A stretch of 64,000 nt of DNA from Microbacterium nanhaiense (GCF_014646015.1 NZ_BMMQ01000001.1:186001-250000); one strand, 5' to 3'; positions 16,582 to 24,593 are shown, counted from the stretch's first letter. Made by a program: numbers and translations. The notes: generated by a model not told the origin, from the sequence alone.

Positions 16582-17682
16582 GTGACAGAAGCCATCGAGA
16601 GCACACGCCGCTGGTCGCGCCGCCTCACCGTGGGGGTATCGGCCCTGATCGTGTCGATCGTGGCGCTCCTGGTGATGAGTTTCCTGCCGACCGGCTATGT
16701 GCTCGAGCAGCCGGGTCCCGTGTTCAACACGCTGGGGCACGTCACGAACGCGGACGATGAGGACGTCCCGCTCATCTCCGTGGCCGACGCCGATACCTAC
16801 GACACGAGCGGCTCGCTGTCGCTCACGACTGTGCAGGTTGTGGGAGATCGCGAGCACCCCCTGTCCTGGACGGAACTCGCCCTGGCGTGGTTCCGCCCCT
16901 CGCAGGCCGTGGTGCCGGTCGACGCAATCTTCCCGGAGGGGGAGACGAGCGAACAGCGCGAGCAGGCGAACGCCGTCATGATGGACGACTCGCAGAGCAA
17001 GGCCTCGGCGGCCGCCCTGAACGCGCTGGGGTACGACGTGCCCGCAGACATCAGCGTCGTCTCGCTCGTCGACGGATCGCCCGCGGAGGGGATCCTGGAG
17101 GAGGGCGACCGGATCCTCGCCGCAGGCGGGGAGAAGATCACGGACGTGATGCAGCTCCGCGACCTCATCGGCGCGGGGGAGGGCGCGCCCGTCACACTCA
17201 CCATCGAGCGCGACGACGAGACCCGCGACGTCGAGGTGACCCCGGAGAAGACGGAGCTCGACGGCGAAGAATCGTGGGCCATCGGGGTGAGCCTCATGAA
17301 CGGCTATGAACTGCCGGTGGAGATCGCGATCCAGCTGAACAACGTGGGCGGCCCGAGCGCGGGCATGATGTTCGCGCTCGGCATCGTCGACACGCTGACG
17401 CCGGGCGAGATGACGGGCGGCGAGCACATCGCGGGCACGGGCACGATCGAGGCCGACGGCACCGTCGGGCCGATCGGCGGCATCCGTCAGAAGCTATACG
17501 GCGCACGGGACGCGGGCAACGACTACTTCCTCGCTCCGGAGAGCAACTGCAACGAGGTCGTCGGGCACGTGCCGAGCGGGCTACAGGTCATCTCGACCTC
17601 CACGCTCGAGGAATCGATCGAGGCCGTCGAGGCGATCGCTCAGGGCGATACCGAGAATCTGCCCACCTGCGCCGGCTCATAG
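16582..17682 (+). CDS. membrane-anchored PDZ and Lon-like (S16) serine protease
   Basis: Probable membrane protease of 366 aa facing outward: one N-terminal transmembrane segment (about 16-36), a PDZ domain (about 145-225, with G-S-P-A-E-G-I-L-x-x-G-D) and a Lon-type S16 peptidase domain at the C-terminus. The Ser-Lys dyad is visible as G-G-P-S259-A-G-M and K304 in I-R-Q-K. This architecture (SdrC/YlbL-like; Rv3194c in mycobacteria) acts on membrane or cell-surface proteins. GTG start at 16582; the upstream GTACGACAACTACGCTAACGT stretch may hold the promoter. The conserved neighbour UPF0182 begins 22 bp downstream. Confidence 0.9.
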   Translation: MTEAIESTRRWSRRLTVGVSALIVSIVALLVMSFLPTGYVLEQPGPVFNTLGHVTNADDEDVPLISVADADTYDTSGSLSLTTVQVVGDREHPLSWTELALAWFRPSQAVVPVDAIFPEGETSEQREQANAVMMDDSQSKASAAALNALGYDVPADISVVSLVDGSPAEGILEEGDRILAAGGEKITDVMQLRDLIGAGEGAPVTLTIERDDETRDVEVTPEKTELDGEESWAIGVSLMNGYELPVEIAIQLNNVGGPSAGMMFALGIVDTLTPGEMTGGEHIAGTGTIEADGTVGPIGGIRQKLYGARDAGNDYFLAPESNCNEVVGHVPSGLQVISTSTLEESIEAVEAIAQGDTENLPTCAGS

Positions 17683-17692
17683 GAGACACTCA

Positions 17693-17698
17693 TAGGAT
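17693..17698 (+). promoter_or_regulatory. -10 hexamer, leaderless promoter of UPF0182 gene
   Basis: TAGGAT lies 6 nt before the GTG at 17705, giving the gene its own start even though it directly follows the PDZ protease gene. A GGAGG just before the GTG is too close to act as a normal ribosome binding site. Confidence 0.5.
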
Positions 17699-17704
17699 GG
17701 GAGG

Positions 17705-20638
17705 GTGACCTCCCACTCGACGCAGAACTCGGCCACGCCGTCATCGCCGACCAGACGGATTGTAATCGCGACCGTCGCCATCATCGCCGTCATTCTCGTG
17801 GTGCTGTTCGGCCTCGCGAGCCTCTACACGGAATTCCTCTGGTACCGCCAGCTCGACTTCGCCTCCGTGCTCACGACGCAGTGGATCGCGAGGGCGGTGA
17901 TGTTCGCCATCGGCTTCGTCGGCATGGCGGTGCCCGTGTGGCTGTCCATGTTCCTCGCCTACCGTCTTCGACCCGTGTACGCGCGCCTGAGCTCGCAGCT
18001 CGACCGCTATCAGGAGGTCGTCGAGCCGCTGCGCCGCCTTGCGATGTGGGGCATCCCGGTGCTGTTCGGCTTCTTCGCGGGCTTCGCGGCCTCGACCCAG
18101 TGGCAGACGACGTGGCTCTGGGCCAACGGCGTCGACGCGGGGGAGACCGACCCCCAGTTCGGGCTCGACGTGTCGTTCTACATGTTCGACCTGCCGTTCT
18201 ATCAGAGCGTCGTGGGCTTCGCGCTCGCCGCGACCCTCATCTCCCTCCTCATCACCGCGGTCGTCAGCTACCTGTACGGCTCGGTGCGCGTCGGGCAGGG
18301 TGAGCTGTCGATCTCCAAGCCCGCGCGGATCCAGATCGCGATCATCGCGGGCGTCTATCTGCTGCTCCAGGGCGCGAGCATTTGGCTCGGCCGCTACGCG
18401 AGCCTCGTGTCGACGCACGACCGCATCACCGGTCCGGATTACGTCGCCGCGCACGCGCTGATCCCCGGCCAGACGATCCTGTCGATCGTGGCGGCGCTCG
18501 TCGCCGTTCTCTTCCTCATCACGGCCTTCATCGGCAAGTGGCGCTACCCGCTTGTCGCGACGGGTCTTCTGATCGTGACCTCGCTGGTCGTCACGGTTGC
18601 GCTGCCGTGGGGCGTGCAGACCATCCAGGTCACGCCGAACGAGCGCGCGCTGCAGTCGGAGTACTACCAGAAGAACGTCGACGCGACCCGCGCCGCGTAC
18701 GGCCTCGACCAGATCGAGACCACTCAGTACGAGGCCGAGACGACGGTCGAGAAGGGGCAGCTGCGCGGAGACGCGGATACGACCGCCTCGCTGCGTCTCA
18801 TGGACCCCTCGATCATCGGTCCCACGGTGCAGCAGCTCCAGCAGGTGCGCCCCTACTACCAGTTCCAGGACACGCTCGACGTCGACCGATACACGATCGA
18901 CGGCGAGACGCAGGACGCGGTCGTGTCGCTCCGCGAGCTGAACCTCGAGGGCCTCGGCGACAACCAGAGCTGGGTCAACTCGACCATGACCTACACCCAC
19001 GGTTACGGTATGGTCGCCGCGCGCGGAAACGCCCGCACGAACGAGGGCGAACCGGTCTTCGTCGAGGGCGACATTCCCTCGAAGGGCTTCCTGACCGACG
19101 CCGAGTACGAGCCCCGCATCTACTTCGGCGAGGCGTCGCCCCCGTACTCGATCGTGGGCGCCCCCGAGGGTGCGGACCCGGTGGAACTCGACTACGCGAC
19201 GGGCTCCGGTGGCACCGAGAACCAGATCTACACGACGTTCAACGGTGACGGTGGCCCCAGCCTCGGCAACTACTTCAACCGCATGCTGTACTCGCTGAAG
19301 TACCAGTCGGCCGAGATCCTGTTCAGCGACCAGATCAACGAGGAATCGCAGATCCTCTACGACCGCCACCCGCGCGATCGCGTGCAGAAGGTCGCCCCGT
19401 ACCTGACGCTCGACCAGGATCCCTACCCCTCGGTCGTCGACGGCCGGATCGTGTGGATCATCGACGGATACACTACGAGCGCGTCGTACCCGTACGCGAC
19501 GCAGGTGAGCCTGTCGGAGGCCATCAGCGACTCCGCGAACCCGCAGCCGAACCTGCTCGTCGACGACGTCAACTACATCCGCAACTCGGTCAAGGCGACC
19601 GTCGACGCATACGACGGATCCGTCACGCTCTATGCCTGGGATGAGTCGGACCCGGTGCTGCAGACGTGGCAGAAGGTGTTCCCGTCCACGCTGAAGCCCA
19701 TCAGCGAGATGTCGGGCGATCTCATGAGTCACGTGCGCTATCCCACCGACCTGTTCAAGGTGCAGCGGTCGATGCTCGGCATCTACCACGTCGACACCGC
19801 GAACGCCTTCTACCAGCGCGACAACGCGTGGGAGACCCCGAAGGACCCGAGCAACGACCAGGCTCTGCAGCCGCCGTACTACCTGACGATGCAGATGCCG
19901 GGTGAGGAACAGCCGACGTTCTCGATGTTCACCTCGTTCATCCCGGATGGTGGCGACCGCCAGGTGCTGATGGGCTACCTCTCGGTCGACTCCGACGCGG
20001 GTAGCGAACCGGGGCAGATCCGCGACGGCTACGGCAAGCTGCGCATGCTCGAGATCTCGGCCGGCAGCACCATCCCGGCACCCGGACAGGTGCAGAACGC
20101 GTTCGACTCGAACCAGGAGATCGCCAACGAGCTCAACGTTCTGCAGATCGGTGACTCGAACGTCGTGCCCGGAAACCTGCTGACGCTCCCCGTGGGCGGC
20201 GGATTGCTCTACGCGCAGCCCGTCTATGTGCAGTCGAAGCGCGACACGTCCTACCCCCTGCTGAGGAAGGTGCTCGTCGCCTTCGGCGACCAGGTGGCGT
20301 TCGAGGATACCCTCGCGGAGGCGCTCGACAAGCTCTTCGGCGGCGACTCCGGCGCGGAGACCGGCGACCAGAACGTCGACCCGGTCGACCCCGAGACGGG
20401 CGCGCCAACGGACGAGACGGACGGCGGCGCGGAAGAACCCGCACCGGAGCAGACCGAGGAGCCCGATTCGGGCACGGTCGCCCCGCCGGCGGGTAGCTAC
20501 GAGGAGGCGCTCGCGGCCGCGAAGACGGCGCTCGACGCCAAGTCGGCCGCCCTCGAGAAGGGCGACATGGTCGCCTACGCCGAGGCGGACGCCGAACTGA
20601 CGCGGGCGCTCGAGACGCTCCTCGAGCTCTCCGAGTAA
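17705..20638 (+). CDS. UPF0182 family large membrane protein
   Basis: Integral membrane protein of 977 aa, UPF0182 family, conserved in actinobacteria and of unknown function. The first ~300 residues hold about seven hydrophobic segments (for example residues 18-40 and 60-85); the rest, from about the N-E-R-A-L-Q-S-E-Y-Y stretch to residue 870, is a large soluble domain probably outside the membrane. The C-terminal ~90 residues are acidic low complexity (D-P-E-T-G-A-P-T-D-E-T-D and E-E-P-A-P-E-Q-T) followed by an A-A-K-T-A-L-D-A-K helix. It keeps its family position after the PDZ/S16 protease gene, suggesting a shared envelope role. Confidence 0.9.
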   Translation: MTSHSTQNSATPSSPTRRIVIATVAIIAVILVVLFGLASLYTEFLWYRQLDFASVLTTQWIARAVMFAIGFVGMAVPVWLSMFLAYRLRPVYARLSSQLDRYQEVVEPLRRLAMWGIPVLFGFFAGFAASTQWQTTWLWANGVDAGETDPQFGLDVSFYMFDLPFYQSVVGFALAATLISLLITAVVSYLYGSVRVGQGELSISKPARIQIAIIAGVYLLLQGASIWLGRYASLVSTHDRITGPDYVAAHALIPGQTILSIVAALVAVLFLITAFIGKWRYPLVATGLLIVTSLVVTVALPWGVQTIQVTPNERALQSEYYQKNVDATRAAYGLDQIETTQYEAETTVEKGQLRGDADTTASLRLMDPSIIGPTVQQLQQVRPYYQFQDTLDVDRYTIDGETQDAVVSLRELNLEGLGDNQSWVNSTMTYTHGYGMVAARGNARTNEGEPVFVEGDIPSKGFLTDAEYEPRIYFGEASPPYSIVGAPEGADPVELDYATGSGGTENQIYTTFNGDGGPSLGNYFNRMLYSLKYQSAEILFSDQINEESQILYDRHPRDRVQKVAPYLTLDQDPYPSVVDGRIVWIIDGYTTSASYPYATQVSLSEAISDSANPQPNLLVDDVNYIRNSVKATVDAYDGSVTLYAWDESDPVLQTWQKVFPSTLKPISEMSGDLMSHVRYPTDLFKVQRSMLGIYHVDTANAFYQRDNAWETPKDPSNDQALQPPYYLTMQMPGEEQPTFSMFTSFIPDGGDRQVLMGYLSVDSDAGSEPGQIRDGYGKLRMLEISAGSTIPAPGQVQNAFDSNQEIANELNVLQIGDSNVVPGNLLTLPVGGGLLYAQPVYVQSKRDTSYPLLRKVLVAFGDQVAFEDTLAEALDKLFGGDSGAETGDQNVDPVDPETGAPTDETDGGAEEPAPEQTEEPDSGTVAPPAGSYEEALAAAKTALDAKSAALEKGDMVAYAEADAELTRALETLLELSE

Positions 20639-20647
20639 AGGCCCATG

Positions 20648-20688
20648 ACGATGGCGCCGACGGGACCCGGTCCCGCCGGCGCCATCGT
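20648..20688 (+). terminator. terminator after UPF0182 gene
   Basis: An 18-bp stem with a single A-C mismatch and a 5-nt loop begins 10 nt after the UPF0182 stop codon. There is no T-run, as is common for actinobacterial terminators. Confidence 0.75.
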
Positions 20689-20715
20689 CGTCTCCGGGCG
20701 GGCGAGAATAGATCT

Positions 20716-21075
20716 ATGAAGAAGCGGATCCTCGCCCTCGTCCTCCTGACGGGCGCCGTCGCGTCCGGGTGCTCCTCGAGCCCCGAGGCGGAACCGACCG
20801 GCCACACCACGACGGTCACCGTGCAGGTTCAGGGAATGACCTTCTCGCCGTCCGAGATCACGGTGCCGCGCGGCGATGAGCTCGTCGTGGAGTTCGAGAA
20901 CACGGGAACCGAGCTGCACGATCTCACCTTCGGCAACGGTGCGGCCTCGGAACGCATCAACCCCGGCCAGAGCGAGACGATCGAGGTCGGCGTCGTCGGT
21001 GAGGACATGGAGTTCTGGTGCTCGGTGTCGAACCACCGTGCGATGGGCATGCAGGGCACCCTGACGGTGGAGTGA
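20716..21075 (+). CDS. cupredoxin-domain lipoprotein
   Basis: Secreted lipoprotein of 119 aa with a blue-copper (type I) domain. It has a signal peptide with lipobox A-S-G-C19, then a beta-sandwich whose copper ligands are all in place: H68, C102 (W-C-S-V), H107 and M112 (M110 is an alternative axial ligand). It probably shuttles electrons or binds copper on the outer face of the membrane. The ATG at 20716 has a GAGAAT hexamer 6 nt upstream and no Shine-Dalgarno. It precedes a small membrane protein gene, but the hexamer before that gene suggests separate transcription. Confidence 0.88.
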   Translation: MKKRILALVLLTGAVASGCSSSPEAEPTGHTTTVTVQVQGMTFSPSEITVPRGDELVVEFENTGTELHDLTFGNGAASERINPGQSETIEVGVVGEDMEFWCSVSNHRAMGMQGTLTVE

Positions 21076-21115
21076 GCGCGCCGCCGCGGCTCCCGTCCGT
21101 CCGCGCGCCCGTCGG

Positions 21116-21121
21116 TACGAT
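21116..21121 (+). promoter_or_regulatory. -10 hexamer, leaderless promoter of small membrane protein gene
   Basis: TACGAT lies 7 nt before the GTG at 21129 and overlaps the alternative ATG at 21120, which argues for the GTG as the start. Confidence 0.5.
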
Positions 21122-21128
21122 GGGATCC

Positions 21129-21518
21129 GTGCAACCGATCGACGCCTTCGCCCTCGTCGGCGACGTGATGTCGTGGATCGGGCTCGGGATCGGGCTGCCG
21201 TTGATCCTGACGGCGATGTTGATCCGCCAGGTGCAGGGCGAATGGGTGCCGATCGAGATCGCGGTGATCGAGCGGAACGGATCACCCACTGCCCGCTGGT
21301 TCGCCGGCGGCGACTTCCACGAGCGTCCGCTGCGCCGCCACGAGTCCGCGATGACCGACGATGGCTGGGCCGACGGTTTCGTCCAGACGATCGACCCGTC
21401 CCGCGTGCGCGTCGGCGACCCGCCGGATCCACGCCGCGTGTTGCGCACGGTCGGGATCGCCTTCGCGTCGGTCGGGGCAATCGGACTGATCGTCTCGCTG
21501 CTGCCGATGTTCTTCTGA
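21129..21518 (+). CDS. small two-helix membrane protein, function unknown
   Basis: Unrecognised protein of 129 aa. It has a hydrophobic segment near residues 8-33 (M-S-W-I-G-L-G-I-G-L-P-L-I-L), a ~60-residue hydrophilic middle that begins as a strand-rich stretch (W-V-P-I-E-I-A-V-I), and a second hydrophobic segment at the C-terminus (I-A-F-A-S-V-G-A-I-G-L-I-V-S-L-L). The layout suggests an inner-membrane hairpin. The GTG at 21129 is preferred because of the hexamer 7 nt upstream; the ATG at 21120 would add three residues. Confidence 0.7.
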   Translation: MQPIDAFALVGDVMSWIGLGIGLPLILTAMLIRQVQGEWVPIEIAVIERNGSPTARWFAGGDFHERPLRRHESAMTDDGWADGFVQTIDPSRVRVGDPPDPRRVLRTVGIAFASVGAIGLIVSLLPMFF

Positions 21519-21569
21519 GGAGCGGCACGGGTTCTCAGGCCGCGGATAGCCATCGCCGTTATTCTCGTC

Positions 21570-21605
21570 ATGCCCACCCGTGCCCTACAGAAAGAACACC
21601 CGTGA
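21570..21605 (+). other. possible 11-codon upstream ORF in leader of CorC-family operon
   Basis: ATG to TGA frame encoding M-P-T-R-A-L-Q-K-E-H-P. Its stop codon overlaps the GTG of a second short frame at 21602. It may be a leader peptide, but no family is known and it could be chance. Confidence 0.25.
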
Positions 21606-21685
21606 GCGTTCATCGCACCTCCACCGACCAGGAGGGTCGATCTTGCGACCCCCTCGCTGAGAGAGGGGGTGACATCACATGCTGA
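21602..21685 (+). other. possible 27-codon leader ORF running into the CorC-family start
   Basis: A GTG-initiated frame of 27 codons passes through every hairpin of the leader and stops at 21685, overlapping the ATG at 21679 in another frame. Ribosomes on it would open the hairpin that hides the downstream ribosome binding site, so it could couple translation. No Shine-Dalgarno is obvious before the GTG. Confidence 0.35.
21618..21670 (+). promoter_or_regulatory. structured 5' leader with mutually exclusive hairpins over the ribosome binding site
   Basis: Three hairpins compete: A pairs 21618-21622 with 21631-21635; B pairs 21634-21639 with 21646-21651; C pairs 21648-21655 with 21663-21670. 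B and C share 21648-21651, so only one can form, and A conflicts with B. The 3' arm of C is the GAGAGGGGG ribosome binding site (21661-21669), 9 nt before the ATG. This looks like an on/off translational switch. It fits no riboswitch consensus I can recall with certainty. Confidence 0.5.
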
Positions 21686-23106
21686 CCGCAGCGCTGACGC
21701 TGCTCCTCGGCATTCTCCTGACGCTGGCGATCATCGTCGCGTGCGGCTTCTTCGTCGCGCAGGAGTTCGCGTACATGTCGGTCGACCGCGCACGGATGGC
21801 GGCGAAGGCCGAGAAGGGCGACGCCCAGGCGAAGCGGGTGCTCGCGATCACGAAGCGCACGTCCTTCATGCTGTCCGGCGCCCAGCTGGGCATCACCGTG
21901 ACGGGACTGCTCATCGGTTACGTGGCCGAGCCGCTGATCGGTGAGTCGATCGGAACGCTGCTGGGCGGCGCCGGGATCAACCCGGCCGTGTCTATCGCGA
22001 TCGGCACGGTCGGCGCCCTGCTGCTTGCCACGATCGTCACGATGATCTTCGGCGAGCTCTATCCGAAGAACCTCGCCATCGCGGACCCCGAGCCTCTCGC
22101 GCGTGCGCTTGCCGTGCCGACGCGCATTTACCTGATGCTCTTCGGATGGTTGATCACGGTCTTCGACATGGCGGCGAACGCGCTGCTGCGCATGGTGCGC
22201 ATCGAGCCGCTCGAGGACGTCGACGAGAGCGCCACGGCGCGCGACCTCGAGGCGATCATCGAAGAGTCGCGCGCGAGCGGCGACCTGCCAGGCGACCTGT
22301 CGATGATCATCGACCGCATCCTCGACTTCCCTCAGCGCGACGTCGAGCACGCCATGGTGCCCCGCTCACAGATCGACTCGATCTCGCCCGAGACGACCGT
22401 CGGCGAGGTGCGCACCCTCATGGCGACCGGTCACACCCGCTACCCGGTCATCGATGACGAGGACGCGCCGATCGGCGTCGTCGAGCTCATCGACCTGCTC
22501 CGCGGCGACCACGCCGACGACACCGCGGTGTCCGCCGTGATGCGGGACGCCGTCGTGCTCCCGACCACGATGCCGCTGCCGGCGGCGCTCGAGCGCATGC
22601 GTCGGACGCGCAACGAGCTCGCCTGCGTCGTCGACGAGTACGGCAACTTCGATGGCATCCTCACCATCGAAGACCTCACCGAGGAGGTCATCGGCGAGAT
22701 CTCGGACGAGCACGACCTCATCGTCGACGAGGTCGTGCACGTCGGCGAACATCATTGGACGTTGCCGGGAGACGTGCACCTCGACGAGGTCGAACGACTG
22801 ATCGGGCACGACCTGACGCGCGACGACGACGAGACGATCGCGGGGCTCGTGATCCGGGAACACGGCGACCTGCCTCCCGTGGGCGCGGTGCTGCGCGTCG
22901 ACATCCCCGAAAAGGCCGCGGAGACGATCCAGGGGATCCGCATCGAGCGCTGGCTCGACATCGAGGTGGAGGAGGTGGCGCGCCTCGTGCCGTCGCGCCT
23001 CGCGGTGCGCCTGCACGAGGTCGATCTCGACGACGCGTCCGTCGCCGGGGAGCGCGAGCGAGCCGCCACGCCGGTTTCCGCCGCGGATGAGGGGATGTCG
23101 TCATGA
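21679..23106 (+). CDS. CorC/HlyC (CNNM)-family membrane protein with CBS pair and C-terminal transporter-associated domain
   Basis: Integral membrane protein of 475 aa, hemolysin C/CorC (CNNM) family, linked to Mg2+/Co2+ homeostasis. The order is complete: DUF21 membrane domain (about 1-190, with G-A-Q-L-G-I-T-V-T-G-L), a CBS-domain pair (about 210-330, M-V-P-R-S and V-V-D-E-Y-G-N-F-D-G-I-L-T), and a CorC_HlyC domain (about 345-430). The ATG at 21679 has a strong but hairpin-embedded GAGAGGGGG ribosome binding site, so translation is probably controlled. It overlaps the shorter paralogue by 4 bp (ATGA), implying equimolar synthesis and perhaps a heteromer. Confidence 0.92.
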   Translation: MLTAALTLLLGILLTLAIIVACGFFVAQEFAYMSVDRARMAAKAEKGDAQAKRVLAITKRTSFMLSGAQLGITVTGLLIGYVAEPLIGESIGTLLGGAGINPAVSIAIGTVGALLLATIVTMIFGELYPKNLAIADPEPLARALAVPTRIYLMLFGWLITVFDMAANALLRMVRIEPLEDVDESATARDLEAIIEESRASGDLPGDLSMIIDRILDFPQRDVEHAMVPRSQIDSISPETTVGEVRTLMATGHTRYPVIDDEDAPIGVVELIDLLRGDHADDTAVSAVMRDAVVLPTTMPLPAALERMRRTRNELACVVDEYGNFDGILTIEDLTEEVIGEISDEHDLIVDEVVHVGEHHWTLPGDVHLDEVERLIGHDLTRDDDETIAGLVIREHGDLPPVGAVLRVDIPEKAAETIQGIRIERWLDIEVEEVARLVPSRLAVRLHEVDLDDASVAGERERAATPVSAADEGMSS

Positions 23107-24122
23107 GCTGGTGGATGGTCACTATCGTCACGACGGCGCTGATCGTCGCGAGCGCGTTCTTCGTGATCGTCGAGTTCGCGCTCCTGGCAGCCCGTCGTCA
23201 CCGCCTCGAGGAGGAAGCCGAACGCAGCGCATCGGCGCGGGCCGCCCTTCGCGGTGTGAACGAGCTGACGGTCATGCTCGCCTTCGCCCAGCTGGGCATC
23301 ACGGCATGCACCTTCGCGCTCGGCGCCGTCACCAAACCCGCGATCGACTACGCGCTGGCCCCCGTGCTCGAGCAGTGGGGCCTGCCCTATGTGCTCGCCG
23401 ACGTGATCGCCTTCGTCGTCGCGCTGATCGCGGTGACGTTCCTGCACCTCGTCATCGGCGAGATGGCTCCGAAGTCGTGGGCCATCGCCCATCCCGAGAC
23501 CGCCGCGAAGGCCACGGGAATCGCCGCGCGGGCGCTCACGTGGCCGCTCCGGCCGTTCCTCCTCTGGATCAACCGGATCGCGAACCGGCTCGTGAAGGCA
23601 TCGGGCGTCGAGCCCGTCGAGAAGGCCGCCGCCGGCGGTCAGGATGCGGACACGATCCGCGAGCTGGTCGCGCACTCCCGTGCCGCCGGCACCCTCGAGG
23701 AGCTGTATTCGGAGCCGATCGCGAAGGTGATCTCGCTCGGCAACCTGACCGTGGGCGACATCGTGCGCACCGATCGGGTGCCGACCGCGGTGGCCGCGAC
23801 GGCGACCGTTGCCGAGGTGCAGGCCGTCGCCGCATCGTCGAGCCACCTGCGGATCCTCGTGGGGGCGGGGCCCGAATCCCGCGTCGCGCACGTTCGGGAC
23901 ACGCTCGACGTCGCGCTGGACACCCCGGCGGCCGACATCGCCCGCGAAGCACTCGCGCTCGGCCCGTCGGCGTCGGCGTACGACGCGCTGGCGCAGATGC
24001 GCCGAGAGCGCGTGCAACTGGCGACGGTCGTCGACGGCGAACGCCTCCTGGGAGTCGTCACCCTCGACGATCTGCTCCGAGAGGTGCTGCCCTCCGCGGA
24101 GGACAGCCCCGCGAGCGCCTAA
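23103..24122 (+). CDS. CorC/HlyC (CNNM)-family membrane protein, short paralogue
   Basis: Second CNNM-family protein, 339 aa, coupled to the first by ATGA. It has a DUF21 membrane domain (about 1-190; F-A-Q-L-G-I-T-A-C-T-F-A-L-G and I-G-E-M-A-P-K-S-W) and a CBS pair (about 215-330; V-V-D-G-E-R-L-L-G-V-V-T-L-D-D-L). The C-terminal CorC_HlyC domain of its neighbour is missing. A complete-plus-short pair is common in actinobacteria and suggests a two-subunit transporter or sensor. The second CBS motif is well kept, the first is weak. Confidence 0.9.
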   Translation: MSWWMVTIVTTALIVASAFFVIVEFALLAARRHRLEEEAERSASARAALRGVNELTVMLAFAQLGITACTFALGAVTKPAIDYALAPVLEQWGLPYVLADVIAFVVALIAVTFLHLVIGEMAPKSWAIAHPETAAKATGIAARALTWPLRPFLLWINRIANRLVKASGVEPVEKAAAGGQDADTIRELVAHSRAAGTLEELYSEPIAKVISLGNLTVGDIVRTDRVPTAVAATATVAEVQAVAASSSHLRILVGAGPESRVAHVRDTLDVALDTPAADIAREALALGPSASAYDALAQMRRERVQLATVVDGERLLGVVTLDDLLREVLPSAEDSPASA

Positions 24123-24128
24123 CGGGAT

Positions 24129-24204
24129 CCCGCGAGATCTCACCGTTGTGCCGAGATCGCCCCGAACTGAGGGCGATCTCGCGAAATGGGTGAGATCTCG
24201 CGGG
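24129..24204. repeat. nested intergenic inverted repeat (16-bp outer, 11-bp inner arms)
   Basis: A perfect 16-bp inverted repeat (24129-24144 with 24189-24204, core GCGAGATCTCACC) encloses a perfect 11-bp one (24152-24162 with 24171-24181, CGAGATCGCCC). Both share the GAGATC core. It begins 7 nt after the short CorC-family gene and may act as its terminator, but the two-storey symmetry looks more like a dispersed palindromic element. Confidence 0.7.
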
Positions 24205-24228
24205 GAGGGCGCACGCGGCGCCCGCTCG

Positions 24229-24360
24229 TTACAGGCCGCCCGCCACGCGGAGAGTCGCGCCGGTCGTGTACGAGGCCTCGGGCGAGAGCAACCAGGCGAC
24301 GGCCCCCGCGATCTCCGCGGGTTCGCCGGCCCTGCCGAGGGTGAGGCGGCGGATCCGATG
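24229..24360 (-). pseudogene. C-terminal remnant of a short-chain dehydrogenase/reductase
   Basis: Only the last ~43 codons of an SDR-family oxidoreductase remain on the minus strand, ending at a TAA (24229-24231). The translation has the usual SDR ending: R-L-T-L-G-R-A-G-E-P-A-E-I-A, then V-A-W-L-L-S-P-E-A-S-Y-T-T-G, then L-R-V-A-G-G-L. Upstream the reading changes to sequence unlike SDRs at about 24360, and the tRNA terminator and initiator tRNA gene follow at once. The Rossmann fold and catalytic Tyr-Lys are absent, so it is a non-functional tail left by a deletion or by the tRNA duplication. Confidence 0.8.
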
Positions 24361-24384
24361 AGGACCAGGGATCCGGCGCGCAAG

Positions 24385-24420
24385 AAGGCCCGGTGTCCTC
24401 TAATGAGGAGACCGGGCCTT
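24385..24420 (-). terminator. terminator of initiator tRNA copy 1
   Basis: Perfect 10-bp stem AAGGCCCGGT/ACCGGGCCTT with a 16-nt loop that itself nearly pairs. It lies 5 nt downstream (minus direction) of the tRNA at 24426-24502. Confidence 0.75.
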
Positions 24421-24425
24421 CCGAT

Positions 24426-24502
24426 TGGTTGCGGGAGCAGGATTTGAACCTACGACCTCTGGGTTATGAGCCCAGCGAGCTACCGAACTGCTCCATCCCG
24501 CG
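24426..24502 (-). tRNA. initiator tRNA-fMet (CAU), copy 1
   Basis: 77 nt including an encoded CCA end. Initiator marks are clear: the unpaired C1-A72, and the three G-C pairs GGG/CCC that flank the anticodon loop CTCATAA. It is identical over its length to the copy at 24594-24670 as far as I can read. Confidence 0.95.
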
Positions 24503-24557
24503 GCACGAGAATTTACTTTACACGTTATCCGCTCGACGCGCAAGTTCGCCGACGCAG

Positions 24558-24587
24558 AAGGCCCGGATCCGTGGGGATCCGGGCCTT
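24558..24587 (-). terminator. terminator of initiator tRNA copy 2
   Basis: Perfect 13-bp stem (AAGGCCCGGATCC and its complement) with a 4-nt loop, 6 nt beyond the 3' end of the tRNA at 24594-24670. It shares the AAGGCCCGG start with the terminator of copy 1, so the tRNA and its terminator were duplicated together. Confidence 0.8.
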
Positions 24588-24593
24588 GCGCTT

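Noticed and set aside
21570..21678. Assignment of the leader to the yybP-ykoY, M-box or TPP riboswitch class.
   Set aside because: The leader is too short and lacks the conserved boxes I know for those classes, so I describe only its hairpins.
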